Of a DNA stretch of 64,000 nt, positions 10,485 to 23,617 are shown piece by piece. The notes beneath the pieces were generated by a model that saw nothing but the letters and a program-made list of their open reading frames with translations, was not told the DNA's origin and did not search any database. This stretch comes from Selaginella moellendorffii. Taxonomy: Eukaryota; Streptophyta; Lycopodiopsida; Selaginellales; Selaginellaceae. Location: contig NW_003314284.1 in assembly GCF_000143415.4 (NCBI RefSeq), positions 476,096-540,095 on the forward strand, given 5' to 3'. Each line of letters opens with the position of its first letter. The stretch's first letter is position 1. Made by a program: the position numbers and the translations under genes.

Positions 10485-12167
10485 GTGTACAGAGAAGGCC
10501 ATGAGAATCAAATGCATTGCACTTCAGCATCGAATGCACTGCTTACCTGGCACACACAGAGGGGTAATATTGTGCAAGCATGGAACTGTTTCTCGGCAAT
10601 TAAAGATCGAAATGTCATCACGTGGACATCTTTGTTATCCGCAAATGCCAAAACAGGGCATCTTGAGCTTGCAAAGCGTACTTTTGACAAGATGAGCCAG
10701 CAAAGTGTCGATACATGGAACGCAATGCTCAGTACATTTTGCAGGGGCGGGATGACGCAAGAGATGGTGCGAACATTCCTTGAGATGCCGGAGAGGAACA
10801 TCATTTCCCACACGACCATGATCTTGGGATATGCCCGAAACAGGCATCTGGGCGCTGGAATGGCCGTGTTTGAGGCTATGCCGAGTTGGAATGTGGTCTC
10901 TTTCACCGCGGCATTTCAGGCATTCGCAGAGAACTCTCGAGGCGAAGAGGCAAAGACGATCTTTGACACTATGCCGGAGCGAAGCGTCGTCGCGTGGAAC
11001 GCATTAGCATCGATGTATGCCGGGAAAGGGCAAATGGAGTGTTCGTGCGCGGTACTAGATCGCATTCCCCAGCTAGGAGCAGTGTGCTCCACAGCAGTGG
11101 CTGTGGCACTTGCGGCTTGCGGTGAAATTGAAAAGACCAAACAATTATTCTGCTTGATGCTGGAGAGGACGATGGTCTCCGTGACGGCAATGATCCAAGC
11201 ATATGCCCAGAACGGGCATATGCAAGAAGCGCGGGTGCTGTTTGAGTTGATGCCCGAGCGGGATATAATTTCTTGGAATGCGATGACAAAACTTTTTGCG
11301 GATCAAGGTCTGCTGGTAGAAGCGAAGGTCGCATATGATAGCATGCCTGAGAGGGACGTGCTTTCGTGGAACGCACTCTTAGCGGCATTTGCCGAAACTG
11401 GGCATTCGTCCGAAGCTTGCAAGACGTTCGAGCTCATGCCAAAGCACGACGCAATCTCTTGCAGCTACATGGTAATCACTTACGGGGAAACTGGGAGAAT
11501 CGGCGACGCACAGCAGCTTTTCAATATTATGCCCGCACGAACACTCTTGTCGTGGAGAGCAATGATTGTAAACTTTGCCCAGAGCGGGCATCTGGCACAA
11601 GCCCAGCAAATGCTCGACCTCATGCCAGTGGTCGAGCTTCTTTCCTGCAGCGCTGTTTTAGCAGCGTATGCCCACCTCGGGCATCTCAAAAGAGCCAAAG
11701 CCGTGTTTACAAAAATGATAGACCACGACGTCGCCTCATGGAATGCTTTCCTTTCAGCAAATGCCCGCTCGGGGCATATTTCCTGCGCGGCAGAACTCTT
11801 TTCCACAATGAGTCTCGAGGGCTTCCTCGCGAATCCAATCACCTTTGTGGGTATTTTGCTCGGATTCGGGCACGCGGGGATGCTAGACACCGCACTGAGA
11901 CACTTCCATTCCATGTCCCCCGACTTTGCCATCACTGCATCCAAGGACCACTTCTGCTGCATGGCCGACGCCCTCTGCCGCGCGGGCAGGCTGGCCGACG
12001 CCGAGGAGCTCGTCCAAAGCATGCCCTTTGCGCCGGACGAGATTGCGTGGGCGAGCCTGCTGGGCGCGTGTAGGAGCTACGGCGACGTGGAGCGTGGCAA
12101 TCGCGCGGCCGGGAGGCTGCTGGAGATTGGAGACAAGTCGTGCTTCTTGCAATACCAGTCCTTCTAA
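10485..12167 (+). CDS. PPR protein, 5'-damaged and C-terminally shortened
   Basis: Intronless frame with about 15 pentatricopeptide repeats at 31-residue spacing (the pattern F-x-x-MPERNVVSWNAMLxAYAQxGH). Such proteins bind organellar RNA base by base and act in its editing, cleavage or stability. The C-terminal part has a longer motif and the start of an E motif (WASLLGACRSYGDVERG) but ends soon after LLEIGDK, where relatives continue with E/E+ motifs. No ATG opens this frame; the first in-frame ATG is at 10512, inside the first repeat. Upstream, another frame (10397-10453) reads YVDLLLKAARNLEHLVSAI, a typical N-terminus for this family, then meets TAG at 10454. One stop and one frameshift therefore separate the expected start from the body. 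It is either a pseudogene or is translated from 10512. Confidence 0.75.
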   Translation: MYREGHENQMHCTSASNALLTWHTQRGNIVQAWNCFSAIKDRNVITWTSLLSANAKTGHLELAKRTFDKMSQQSVDTWNAMLSTFCRGGMTQEMVRTFLEMPERNIISHTTMILGYARNRHLGAGMAVFEAMPSWNVVSFTAAFQAFAENSRGEEAKTIFDTMPERSVVAWNALASMYAGKGQMECSCAVLDRIPQLGAVCSTAVAVALAACGEIEKTKQLFCLMLERTMVSVTAMIQAYAQNGHMQEARVLFELMPERDIISWNAMTKLFADQGLLVEAKVAYDSMPERDVLSWNALLAAFAETGHSSEACKTFELMPKHDAISCSYMVITYGETGRIGDAQQLFNIMPARTLLSWRAMIVNFAQSGHLAQAQQMLDLMPVVELLSCSAVLAAYAHLGHLKRAKAVFTKMIDHDVASWNAFLSANARSGHISCAAELFSTMSLEGFLANPITFVGILLGFGHAGMLDTALRHFHSMSPDFAITASKDHFCCMADALCRAGRLADAEELVQSMPFAPDEIAWASLLGACRSYGDVERGNRAAGRLLEIGDKSCFLQYQSF

Positions 12168-12202
12168 GTTTACTTTTAGGGCTCCTCGCGAGAACTTTCT
12201 CG

Positions 12203-14215
12203 ATGGTGACTAAATCGTCGTCGCCATGCTATCGCCCCTGCGAGCACCTGGTGGACTACAAATCCAAGCACAGCACCCGGGGCTTCCGCGCGCTCCAGCG
12301 ATGCATCGTCGTCCTCCCACCGGGCCGGCCCAGCGTGCGCACTTTGAGCTGCGACGAGGATCCAGTCCCCAGGTGCGCGTCCTGTGCCAAGTCCCACGGC
12401 CGCCTCTACGCTTGCCTCATCTGTTCCACCATCAGCTGCTACTCTTCCAGCTCCAGCCACGCTCGATCTCACGCGCTGGAGCTCCCGGGCCACGAGCTCG
12501 CCATCGATCTTGACCGCGCCGAGCTCTTTTGCTGCATTTGCAACGATCAAGTCTACGACGCCGACTTCGACTGGGTCGTCGTGTGCGCTCAGTCTGGAAA
12601 GAAGCACAGCGTCGTAAGTAGCGGGAGTGGAAACGCTGGCGGTGGTGGTGATGGTTGCGGCGGAGATAGTGGAAATGGTGCCAGCCTTCTGGCAAAGCAT
12701 ACCTCTTTCTCGAACGGGAGGACGAGTGGAAACGCTGGCGGTGGTGGCGGAGATAGAATCGATGGTGGAAAAAGTGCTAGTTCTCTGGCAAAGTGTACCT
12801 CTTTCTCCAACGGGAGGACGGCTCCTCCTCTCAATGTGTATAGCCGGAAGAGGAACCGAGGGGCCGAGTACAAGCCGTGGGAGCCGAGCTCCAAGGACCC
12901 GCTTGTGCTCGAGCGCGGCGCCGCTCCTCTCGGACTCCGGGGCCTCACCAACATGGGCAGCACTTGCTTCATGAACTCGGTGCTCCAGGCGCTGCTCCAC
13001 ACGCCGCCTCTCCGGAGCTACTTTCTCGGTCACTGCCACAACAAGGCTGCCTGCCAGAGCAAAGTCTGCCTTGGATGCGACATGGACGACATGTTCGCGG
13101 CAGCTTTCTCCGGGGACCGGACGCCATACAGCCCTGCACAGTTCCTCTACAGGCGAGTGAAAGAGCTCTTTTCTTCTTTTTCTTTCCCCTCTCATGAAAA
13201 GTACCTCTTTCTTTTTTCTTTCTTGAACAGCTGGTGGCAACACGCTGCAAATCTGGCAGGCTACGAGCAGCAGGACGCGCACGATTTCTTTATCTCGGCA
13301 GTGGAAGGCATCCACGCCAACTCGCAGCAGCCTGAACTTCGCAAGTAAGCAAAGCTTTGCCATAAACAAAGATAGAAACTCACTCACCTTTGATTGATTC
13401 TTACGCACAGGGGGAACGACGCCGAGTGCCGCTGCATTGTCCATCGGGTCTTCTCCGGCTTGCTGCGATCGGACGTAACTTGCACGGCATGCGGCTTCAC
13501 GTCTACCAAGAACGATCCCTGCGTGGACATTTCTCTGGATCTGGAGTCGACGGCGCTGGAGAAGCAGATATACGCGAGCTCGTCCACGCTGCTGGGCTGC
13601 CTGGACCGCTTTACCAGGCCGGAGAGGCTGGGCAGCAACGAGAGGTTCTTCTGCGAGTCGTGTCAGTCTAGACAGGAGGCCGTGAAACAAATGTCAGTGA
13701 GAAAGCTACCGGTGGTGCTGTGCTTCCACGTCAAGAGATTCGAGCACTCGGCCAAGAACTACCGCAAGGTGGACACATACGTGCAGTTCCCACTGTCGCT
13801 GAACATGGCTTGCTACCTCTCCTCGTCGATAGCGAGGCTCAGGCACGGCAACAGGCTCATTTTTGTAGAAGGAAAAGGAGAGCTTGGCGGTGACAACGAT
13901 AGCGGTAGCACGAGTCCCTCGTCCGAGTTTGAGCTTTTTGCAGTAGTCAGCCACTCTGGCAAGCTCGACGGTGGCCACTACGTCGCCTATCTCCGCCTGG
14001 GGGGCGAGTGGTACAAGTGCGACGACGCCTGGATAACAAGAGTTGGCGAAAGCGTGGTGAGAGCAACGCAAGCTTACATGCTCTACTACGTCCAGAGATC
14101 GTTGTCGGACGAGTCGAGCACCACCATTCCGGAACGCTTTAATCAGCACCAAACCTTAGTACTAGACGAGAAGATAGGATACACTTCTCTCCTGGCGGAC
14201 GCTGTCCAGGCTTAG
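12203..14215 (+). CDS. Ubiquitin-specific protease, UBP22/Ubp8 (USP22) type
   Basis: Proposed exons are 12203-13152, 13231-13344 and 13411-14215, giving 622 residues. An N-terminal ZnF-UBP domain (about residues 10-130, Cys/His-rich from CEHLVDYK to the paired CCIC) precedes a USP catalytic domain. Its Cys box is NMGSTCFMNSVLQALLH, its His box is GKLDGGHYVAYLR and the final Asp lies in KCDDAW. Two zinc-binding CxxC pairs (CTAC, CESC) lie in the fingers. YEQQDAHDFF is typical. In plants and yeast this family is the deubiquitinase of SAGA that removes ubiquitin from histone H2B. Intron 1 uses a GC donor (AG|GCGAGT). The linker between domains carries an in-frame tandem duplication. The gene converges on the Argonaute gene, with 153 bp between the stops. 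Confidence 0.92.
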
Positions 14216-14368
14216 AGCAGTCACTCAAGAGATTCAAAACCGATGATTGTTGAGAATTAAACATCTGCATTGCAAAACAAAATCACACACGTCCCTATCG
14301 AGGACGAAGGTAGTAGCACTAAAGGAAAAATATGAAAAAAGAAAAACAAAGCGACCTCGACAATGATA

Positions 14369-17300
14369 TCAGCAGTAGAACATAACGCTTTTCACGTTAT
14401 CCTTGACAGGCGGCAGTGGCCGGACACCAGTGCGTCCGCTGCGTGATCCCGAGCTGCCAGTCGTGGTACTCTTCCCAGGTCCGGCTCCACTAGTCAGAGA
14501 TCCGCTGTCCGATGTCTCTGGCTCCATATAAAACCTTGCTCTGAATGCAGCCAAGTGGGCGTAGTATGCTGGAGGCACTGGAACACAAGAATAAAAAAGG
14601 AGAGAAAACAAAGTCTTAGCATCCAAGCAATAGGAAAGACAGTTCTTACTCACCTATTGACACAGATCTCGTGCAGCGCGCGTATCTGCAAAACAGTACA
14701 CATCCAAAAAGAGTTTGAAGTGAGCCTCAAGACAAGACTGTCCTTGCACTTACGTGTAGCATAGGTTGTTCGTTAATGACTGCAAACCATCAGCCGTGAA
14801 AGTGTTTTCATCCCAAAGCACATGATAATGTGCCGGCCGACTAGTTCCCTGCAGGGTCGCAGTCACAACCATCAGCCTCAATCAGGTTGACGCTGTGCCT
14901 TCGTACCTGTATTCCAGCGTGACTGCAGAGGTAGAAATCAAATTCCGTGGGATGACAGATCTTCGTATCCACCACAGTACCTAGCAAAAGCGTTTTAGTT
15001 GTCAAGCACATTGAACAAACTTTGCTACAAACCTGGAAGGATATTGCCGCTCTTGTCTCTTGACTCCCTATCGTTGTGATTGTTTGCAAACAACCGTGTG
15101 TGATGTCGCTTTTGGACCACTACGAAAGTCACCGGAGGTTGATAGTTTCCTTCCAAAGATGCACACGCCTAGAGTAGAAACATATTAGTTATAACTGCAA
15201 CGGAGAGAAGACGTGAATTTTACCTTTCTGATAGAATCAAGCTCATGTAATAGAACCTGATAAAACTGGCCTTCGCTCACTCCATCTCTGTGGCAATGAA
15301 AATTCGATGTAAATAATGTCGTTCAAATGCGGTTACTTGCCTATAAAAAATGATCCTCAGCGGCTTTCTTCCCGTCGCTTTGTGGAAGGCTAGCAACAGC
15401 TCCCTGTACACCTCATTTTTAAGAAGTCCTTATACGCAAAATAAACTTCGTACCTGATCATTCCACCGTGCATTATAGTTTTGCTTTGTGGATCTGTCCA
15501 GGTCTTGTAGAGATCTTGTATCAGTTCTTGACGATGTGCTTGAGCACAAACTAATCCCGCATACTTCGTCACCTCGGGCCAATCTTGCGATGCAACAACC
15601 TATAACAGCAATTGAGTTTCACGGCTGCAGCGGAAGAGCAGCATACCGCAGCTATCGATGGACTCGAATCCTCTCCAGGGTGAGGATGAGTGACATCCGC
15701 ACCAAATATGATCGTCGGAATGTCACTGACAAGCGGTATTCTCCTCGAAAGCGCATCTACAAGAACTGTGTTTCTCCCACCAACCTGCAACACTCGAAAC
15801 GTTTCACTCTTCAAAACCTCACGCGTTCACAAAGCATACCTTGACGTTGATTTTCAGAGCAACGTTAGCCAGATATTGCTTGGTCATTTTATAGACGTGC
15901 TTAGTTAAGCAACACTGCGATATCAGCCCAAGATCCGTTTCACATATTCTCTTCAGATCCCCTGCAGAAAAAGCTCGGGCTGTTCACAAACGATTGTACG
16001 AACTTCAACCACCCACCATACAAAGCACCATTGCTATCCGGTAAGATTGCAATGAGTAATTCCAACTCTTTCCCTTTAGCTTTTGATTGAACTTCCCCAC
16101 AAAGCATTTTCAGCGCACGCTCCACTTGATCTGGCCTTGCAGGTTGCACGGGAACAATGGGTTCCGGAGTAAACGCCTGATAAAAAAAGAAAGTTTTCAG
16201 ACTGAGACTATCAGGTGATTATAAGTACCATGCCAGAAATCTGACACATGAGAGCTAACTCAGCACAGAAATCGTGTGCAATGGAATCCTGGACTCCCCG
16301 AGAGAAGTTTATGCACGCCCAATAGTTGACACTTCCTCCGTTCACCATTTTCTAAAAGAAAATGTTAGAATATAGATTTCACAGAATATGACACAAAAAC
16401 CTTGTTCATCATATTCCACTGCCCAACTTGAGGAAGGCAGTCTTTCTCCCGTCCAGTATCATGATACTTCAACTGTCAGAAAACGTTTGAGCTTGAATTA
16501 ACGGTCTTCGGAAGACATACCCGTGGTGCCGGTAGTATCCGGGCTTCCACCGAAGCTAGCTTATCGCTAATGCGGATGCCAAATTCTTGCGCATAAGGAT
16601 CGTCGTGATAAGCGTTGTGGCGGACAGTCTGCAACAACGGCATCAAATAAAACTTCCGAACTAGAAGACGTGCATACCTGAAGAATATCGTTCTCACGGT
16701 CCTTGGGACGCTGGCATGTGACCTTCAAAAGGTTATTAATCTGCCGTTCGTTCAGTCTCTTCGAGTAGCGCTGACCTTCGACAATTTTGCAAACCTGAGA
16801 CAAACCAAGGACGCGTCCATCCACTTCACACGAAAGACAAAAGAATTACCTCCATCGGTAGGTAGTTTGGTCTTTGTTGGTTACCAACGGCAAGACAAGG
16901 CAAAGATGGACTGCGTATAGTATAGCCATAGGTTTCGCGAAAATACTCGACCACTGACTTCAAAGTTCCTCTTTCGTCGACAGGAAACCTGAAAAATGCT
17001 TTAGAAACACGAAAGCTATCGTAATGTGTGTCCTACGTGAGTTCTTGCGTTGGCTGCGAGGTCAAGCCAGATATCCTGTACTTCCGCCGCATTGTACCTC
17101 GGTGGGTAACCTCAACCTTCACTCCCCGCAATGCCTTTTTGATCTGTAGAATGACAATTAGCGACACAGCATTGGAGTTACATCCATCAGACCTTAATGC
17201 GATCAGCGTCCGAGAGAGGTCTACTGAGATCCTTCCCCAAAAGCTGTCCAACAAAATCCACTACCGGCAAGGGCTCAATGAATGCAGTTGACGACATATC

Positions 17301-18712
17301 TGTCAAGAGATCTAGCTGAGAACAAGGACATTACAAAACAGCACACCACATACCGATGTTAAGCGATAATCCCATCTGCGTCGGCCTGATACTTTGGTAA
17401 AACCCGCGCCAACTTTCCAGGCCATCCCCGAGTGGCTGTCGCCGTCCAAGATCAGGGGAATAAAATGATCGTCCAACAGGCGAATACCTTGAAAAAATAA
17501 GTGTTAAATATATAAACCACGGTGACTGATGGGAGACCACTACCTGTGAGTGGGAAGCTCACGCAACACGATGTCGAGAACTTGGAGAGCTTCCTGGGGT
17601 GCATTGGGCTGCCTTCCGGCCAGAAACTCTCCCAGATGGTGCAAGTCCGCGCGTGCCGCGAATTTTATAACAATCTTGAAGGATCTCTCCCTCCTGTGTA
17701 TAGAACCAAAGCGATTATTGTAAAACGCAAGCCAGGAGTAAAAAGGAGCTTACCTTGGCGCATTTGTTCCGTCCTCTTCGTCAGGGAGGGTCACCTGGAA
17801 ATCTTTATACTGAAAAGGAAGTGGACCAGCAGTGTACAAGCTCTTCCTTCCATCATAAGCAGGAAGTCTGCGACCCAGAGCCTCCCTGTTGAGCTTCACG
17901 AGCAGCTCCATGACCGCTCTATTCACCCCTCGCGATGTAACCTCGGGAGTGATTGTGACCTGTGAAAACACAAAAACAATGAGAAACTCGAGCAAACCAA
18001 CCGAGCAGCTCGAACTTACATCATATTGATGAAGATCCTTGTCAGGAAGCTCAGCAAAGAAGTGATTCGCCTTCACCACGCACTTGGAGCCCATCACACC
18101 TTTGCCTGGCCTTCGAGGGAAACCGAGAGCTTTGCTGGATACAAGAGTGCGAGGAGGCTCTTCCGGCGGCTGGACTTGCAAGCTCCCCAGCTTCTCCTCG
18201 ATGAGACTCGTAGAAGGCCCAGCCAACGGCATTGTCACGCCGGTGCGGCCATACGGAGGAGCTTGAGGAGGCGCCTGGCCGTATGGTATTCCAGGAAATT
18301 GCGCTATCTGACCAAAATGAATTGGAGGAGGAACGCTGTAGTAAGGAGCCATCCCGTAAGGGACTGAGTAAGCTTGAGACTGCTGAGAAGCCACCACCGA
18401 CGATGTAGAAGCCTGATGGCCGGGCTCGTGAGGAGGAAAGCCCCTTCCAGCGCGACCCCTTCCATATCTTCCACCGTTTCCATTCCCGCCGCCTTCTCGC
18501 CCTCCTCCTCGCGGGACCTGAGGCCTCGGAGGAGCTCCCATAGCAGCGCGAGGAGGCTGAGGAGGAACAATCTGCGGTCGCGGCGCGGGCGTTGGCGCGG
18601 GCGCATTTCGGAAAATCTCGGCCGCGGTCGAGGGATCGGGCCTGTCGGCCTCGTCGCCGGGCCGACTGGACGTCTCCCCAGGCGCTTTCGGCGTCTTTCT
18701 TCTGCGCGGCAT
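14369..18712 (-). CDS. Argonaute, AGO1 clade
   Basis: A many-exon gene on the minus strand; exon 1 is 18712-18020, exon 2 17959-17754, with about 20 more to the stop at 14369-14371. The N-terminus is Pro/Gly/Arg-rich ([11 protein letters not shown]) as in AGO1. The N domain follows ([21 protein letters not shown]), then linker, PAZ (17.0-16.4 kb, with [16 protein letters not shown] and NEROF-like spacing to [14 protein letters not shown]), MID and PIWI. All PIWI catalytic residues are visible: Asp in [13 protein letters not shown], Glu in GGMIRELL (split by an intron), Asp in [13 protein letters not shown] and His in [10 protein letters not shown]. The C-terminus SVMFYC is the family ending. 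It should load miRNAs and slice complementary RNAs. The reading frame was followed through almost all exons without a break, so the gene looks intact. Confidence 0.95.
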
Positions 18713-18850
18713 TCTTACCTGCATTGACAGGAAAATCTTTCATGAATCAGAGTGGAGCAAGCACTCGATCGCAACTCACCTAGCTCTTGCTGGAAATTTC
18801 GCGCTCGCGATCGTCGCACAGCGTTGGCGCTTCGTTCGTCTACGAGACTG

Positions 18851-18860
18851 AAAACCCTAG
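18851..18860 (-). promoter_or_regulatory. Telo-box upstream of the Argonaute gene
   Basis: AAAACCCTAG lies about 140 bp upstream of the Argonaute start. It is the plant telo-box (AAACCCTA), typical of promoters or 5' UTRs of housekeeping genes; here it is in reverse orientation to the gene. Confidence 0.5.
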
Positions 18861-18949
18861 CTCTCGCTCAAAGCTCCATAGCTAAAAGCTTGGATATAAA
18901 GCAAAAAATGCACGCCGCTCAAGCCTCTTCTATCGACATGTAAAAGCTC

Positions 18950-21900
18950 TCCGTTGTTCTTTAACAACAAGGGGCTTCCTCCTTTCACAGTGCTAAGGAC
19001 ACTGTCCTCCGAAAGCCGCGCGCGCACTACACTCGAGGACAGCTAGCCATAGCTTGGCGGGCTGTCCTTAAGACGGGCTTGACGTCCCTTCCACCTCCAT
19101 GAAGTGCCGGGCAGCGGCCGTCGCGAAATTCTCCCTCTTCACTCTCACGTGCGGCAGGCGCACGGGATAGTGACGGGTAGTGAAGGCCATCCCCGTCATG
19201 GCCGTGAAGGAGAGAGGGGTGGGCGGGCAGACTGGGGGACTCCACGTGGCTGATACTAGGGCACAGTCAGCACCGTAACGGTCAGGCTGTAAATTTACTT
19301 TTACTTGAGTGGCATCCCGTGCTCTCGTTTCATCACAAAACCAATGTATAAGCTTTATTCCTGGGGAGCCGTGTGTTAAGTACAAGGGCTGTGGAGTCTG
19401 CCTCAGGCAACAAGCAATGAAAACTACAAAGGGAATTGAGTGAGGTGAGAGCAAGGGCCAAAGATATGGTTCCCTCCTCAAACTTAATAAACAACCATTT
19501 GTTTGGCGAGGTGATAGATCTGCTGCTGCCGCTCGGGCTTTCCTATGGCCTCTTGGACTGGAAGTGGGACCGCCGGTTCGATTCCCGCTGAGCTCGTAAT
19601 CCTCAAAGTAAACGTAAAATATTAACCTTGGGTGAACTCCTTGTGTCGCCGGTGTTGGGGCCGCGGTAACAATTGCTTGGTATGTATATTCCAGTGCCAT
19701 GTCTCCATTCTCTTTTTAAAGCGCAGCAGATGCCCTGGGTGGGCATCTTGGTCCGAAATAGCGAAAGGGGAATGCAACGCCTTTATATGGGACGGTGGGG
19801 AGTTTTGGCGGCATCCGGAGTTTGGGCGGTTGTGGATTCCCGCACACGTGGGCCCTCGATCTCTGAGGATCTGGAATAACATTTTGATACTTGCGGACGC
19901 TGGAGTAAGTTGTAAGGTGGGATGTGATGTGTTGTCTCGCGAGGAAGAAGAGGGCAAACAAGAACCCTATACATGACGCCTTGTTGGCTGGTGCTTGCTT
20001 TGCTTTGCCTAACGATCGCCGGACCAATCATTGCCCGCAAAAAATATAAACCTTGCAGTTCTAGATGATCACACTGTTGTTGTGTGGTATCATCAAAGGA
20101 GATATGGCTCCACCCCATCCACCCATGATCTCTACGTTGGGGGGGGAGCACGGAGCCCCATGCACCGTATGGCATGGCCAGCCGCCATCACATGATGCAT
20201 CATGGTGGGCATGATGCGACGCTCATGGAGCGCTCATGCGCGCATGCCCTCGCGCGCATTATTCCATGGAACCCCATAGATGGCAAGTATATATGCATTT
20301 AACCCTTCCATTTACTGCAACAGCATGTTCGTTTGCATGCAAAATCCCAATGCGGAAGCATACGGTATATACGCTTGGCTCGCCAGACGGCCGCCTGTCA
20401 GAAACCCGGGAAGGAAAAGCGACGGGCGCCACCCACCCATCCCCGTCACGGCGACGAGGTGGGGCCAAAAAGACGGACGAGGGTGACGTGCCGCATGCTT
20501 GCCCGTGCCGCGTGCTGCTGCCCGGCTGACGGGCGCCCGTCCGTCGTCCGTCATCCAGAACTGGGGGAACGGGAGTTCTTACCGCGGGGTACAAACTAGA
20601 CCCTTGGATATGTTTCGTGTGCGCTCGTGGCGCGGTTAATTGAAGGGAGTGGATTTTGCCTGACAGCGTGATTTTCGGAAAATGATTTTAAATGATTCGG
20701 GGCGGGGCAATAATGCGCAGGAAAAATTTGGCGGAATGGTTAAAAATCCTCGGCTCATGCAGATCGAATGACCCGACCTCGTGGCTTCTATCTTATAGGG
20801 TTTGAGATGGGGGGAAGCACCAAAATGGTGTGTACCTAGTATGTGTGTCCAATATGCTGAAGTGTGTGATGTGAGATTCTTGCATTGGGACAACAGGGAA
20901 GTTCTTGGAATTGGGTTTAGGTCTCTCACGGTAATGCGTTGAGAAGATGCAATCATCTCTGGTTCGTGTCTGCCGTAATTCTGTGCGTGTTAGCTACTTT
21001 GCCTAGAAAGATTTCCGAGGGCTGCGCTGGCTGCGTAGCTGCGAGAATGCCACCATCACCGCCACCGCCACCACCGCCATCACCCGCGCCACCTTTCCTT
21101 TCCATTTCGAGCAAATGCAAAGAAAAAGAAGTACGTACATTACGTATGGCCGACTACGTACAGATGCGTGTATGGTGTGTACTTGTGTGGGAGGAGCACT
21201 ACCTATAGTCCTCGTTGCAATCACGATGTCGCAGATCCTCCAGGGTTCTCTTTCGCTGAAAGAGAGAAAGAGAGCTCTCATCATACCCAGCAGCACTGAT
21301 GAGAGCGAGGGGTGGAGAAAAATAGCAACACCCAAAGAACTGGTTGGGGGCACACGATTCCTGCAAAGAGAAAGGGGCAAAAATCGATCCGTCCAATGCG
21401 ATGAGCTCTGTACCTTAAAGTGTCCTCATTTTGTCCTCCCCGCTGCGAGATCTAGCTAGGTTCAGAGGATTGGCACTCGATTTCTGGATAAACACTACGC
21501 ATAATTAAGTTTGATTCTCTCGCCAAACAAGGAGAGTGGGCCTCGTGAGGTCACGGGCTCGATGCTCTACCCCGCGACGATGCCCTTTGTTTTCTGGGGT
21601 GGAAACAAGGTGTAGTGTGTTTGGATGACAAAACGATGCAAAGCATACGGTGGACGGACCATCGCGAAAAGAATCTCTCGAGGAAAGCCGACTTAAAGCT
21701 AAGATGGAATCTTTTGGTGGTGTTACCCGCGGTACGAAGGAATCCCCGAGCAAAAGATGCGAGGTTTGATTCCCATGAAGATTATGCTTGAATGGATTTG
21801 CTGCTTTTTCGTCAATGGTTTGGAGAATCTCGCTTTGGATTGCGTGTCCTCTGCGCCATCGCAAAAGAATTTCCACAGCCAAGTTGGGAGGAGAAATTTC

Positions 21901-22040
21901 CGCGAGGAAGCAAAGGGCCTGGAAAATTCTAGTATGTTCCAAGTGGAGGCGAAGGCGGCCACGTCATTGACTTGGTTTGGCCGGCAGTTTTGTCGGTCGC
22001 ATCGGAGCCCTTGGATGCCGTCCCAATCGACGGCGCCTGT
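18950..22040. other. Intergenic 3.1 kb without a recognised gene
   Basis: Between the Argonaute start and polyubiquitin I see no domain-bearing frame. Notable contents are an isolated B box at 19575-19585, a CATG/GCGC-rich palindromic patch at about 20160-20275 (several CATGCA/CATGCG words), a GC-rich patch at 20390-20560 with 'cgtccgtcgtccgtc', and a short CCA/CCG tract at about 21050-21090. It may hold the long promoters of the flanking genes. Confidence 0.6.
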
Positions 22041-22053
22041 TCCATCCTCGCGT

Positions 22054-22061
22054 ATTTATAA
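22054..22061 (+). promoter_or_regulatory. TATA box of polyubiquitin
   Basis: 'TATTTATAAA' lies about 80 bp before the polyubiquitin ATG, a normal place for a TATA box of a strongly expressed gene. A telo-box in sense orientation (TAGGGTTT, 22108-22115) and a possible acceptor 'tttttag' just before the ATG suggest a leader that may contain a 5' UTR intron. Confidence 0.5.
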
Positions 22062-22110
22062 ACGGTGCGTCCATGCCCCAACCTCACCAGTTCCTTGATT
22101 CATTTTTTAG

Positions 22111-23514
<1,404 letters not shown>

Positions 23515-23617
23515 AAAGTTTGCTTGTATTCACAATTCCTTGACTGATTTGAGCAAGGAAGTAGAATAAACTAGATTTCTTCTACACGAATTCTTGAATG
23601 GAAGGACAAGCTTGATT

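Noticed and set aside
12176-13690. 504-residue minus-strand frame over the deubiquitinase gene
   Set aside because: The plus strand encodes a complete USP with catalytic motifs; the minus frame has no domain and spans its introns.
14369-18712. A functional link between the neighbouring deubiquitinase and Argonaute genes as a silencing cluster
   Set aside because: They are convergent, belong to separate pathways and share no promoter; adjacency alone is no evidence.
19490-19600. Possible tRNA around the B box at 19575
   Set aside because: The T stem has a mismatch and no A box or anticodon arm is found.
20160-20275. CATG/GCGC-rich patch as a possible origin or RY-type enhancer
   Set aside because: Only word density supports it; no adjacent gene start explains it.
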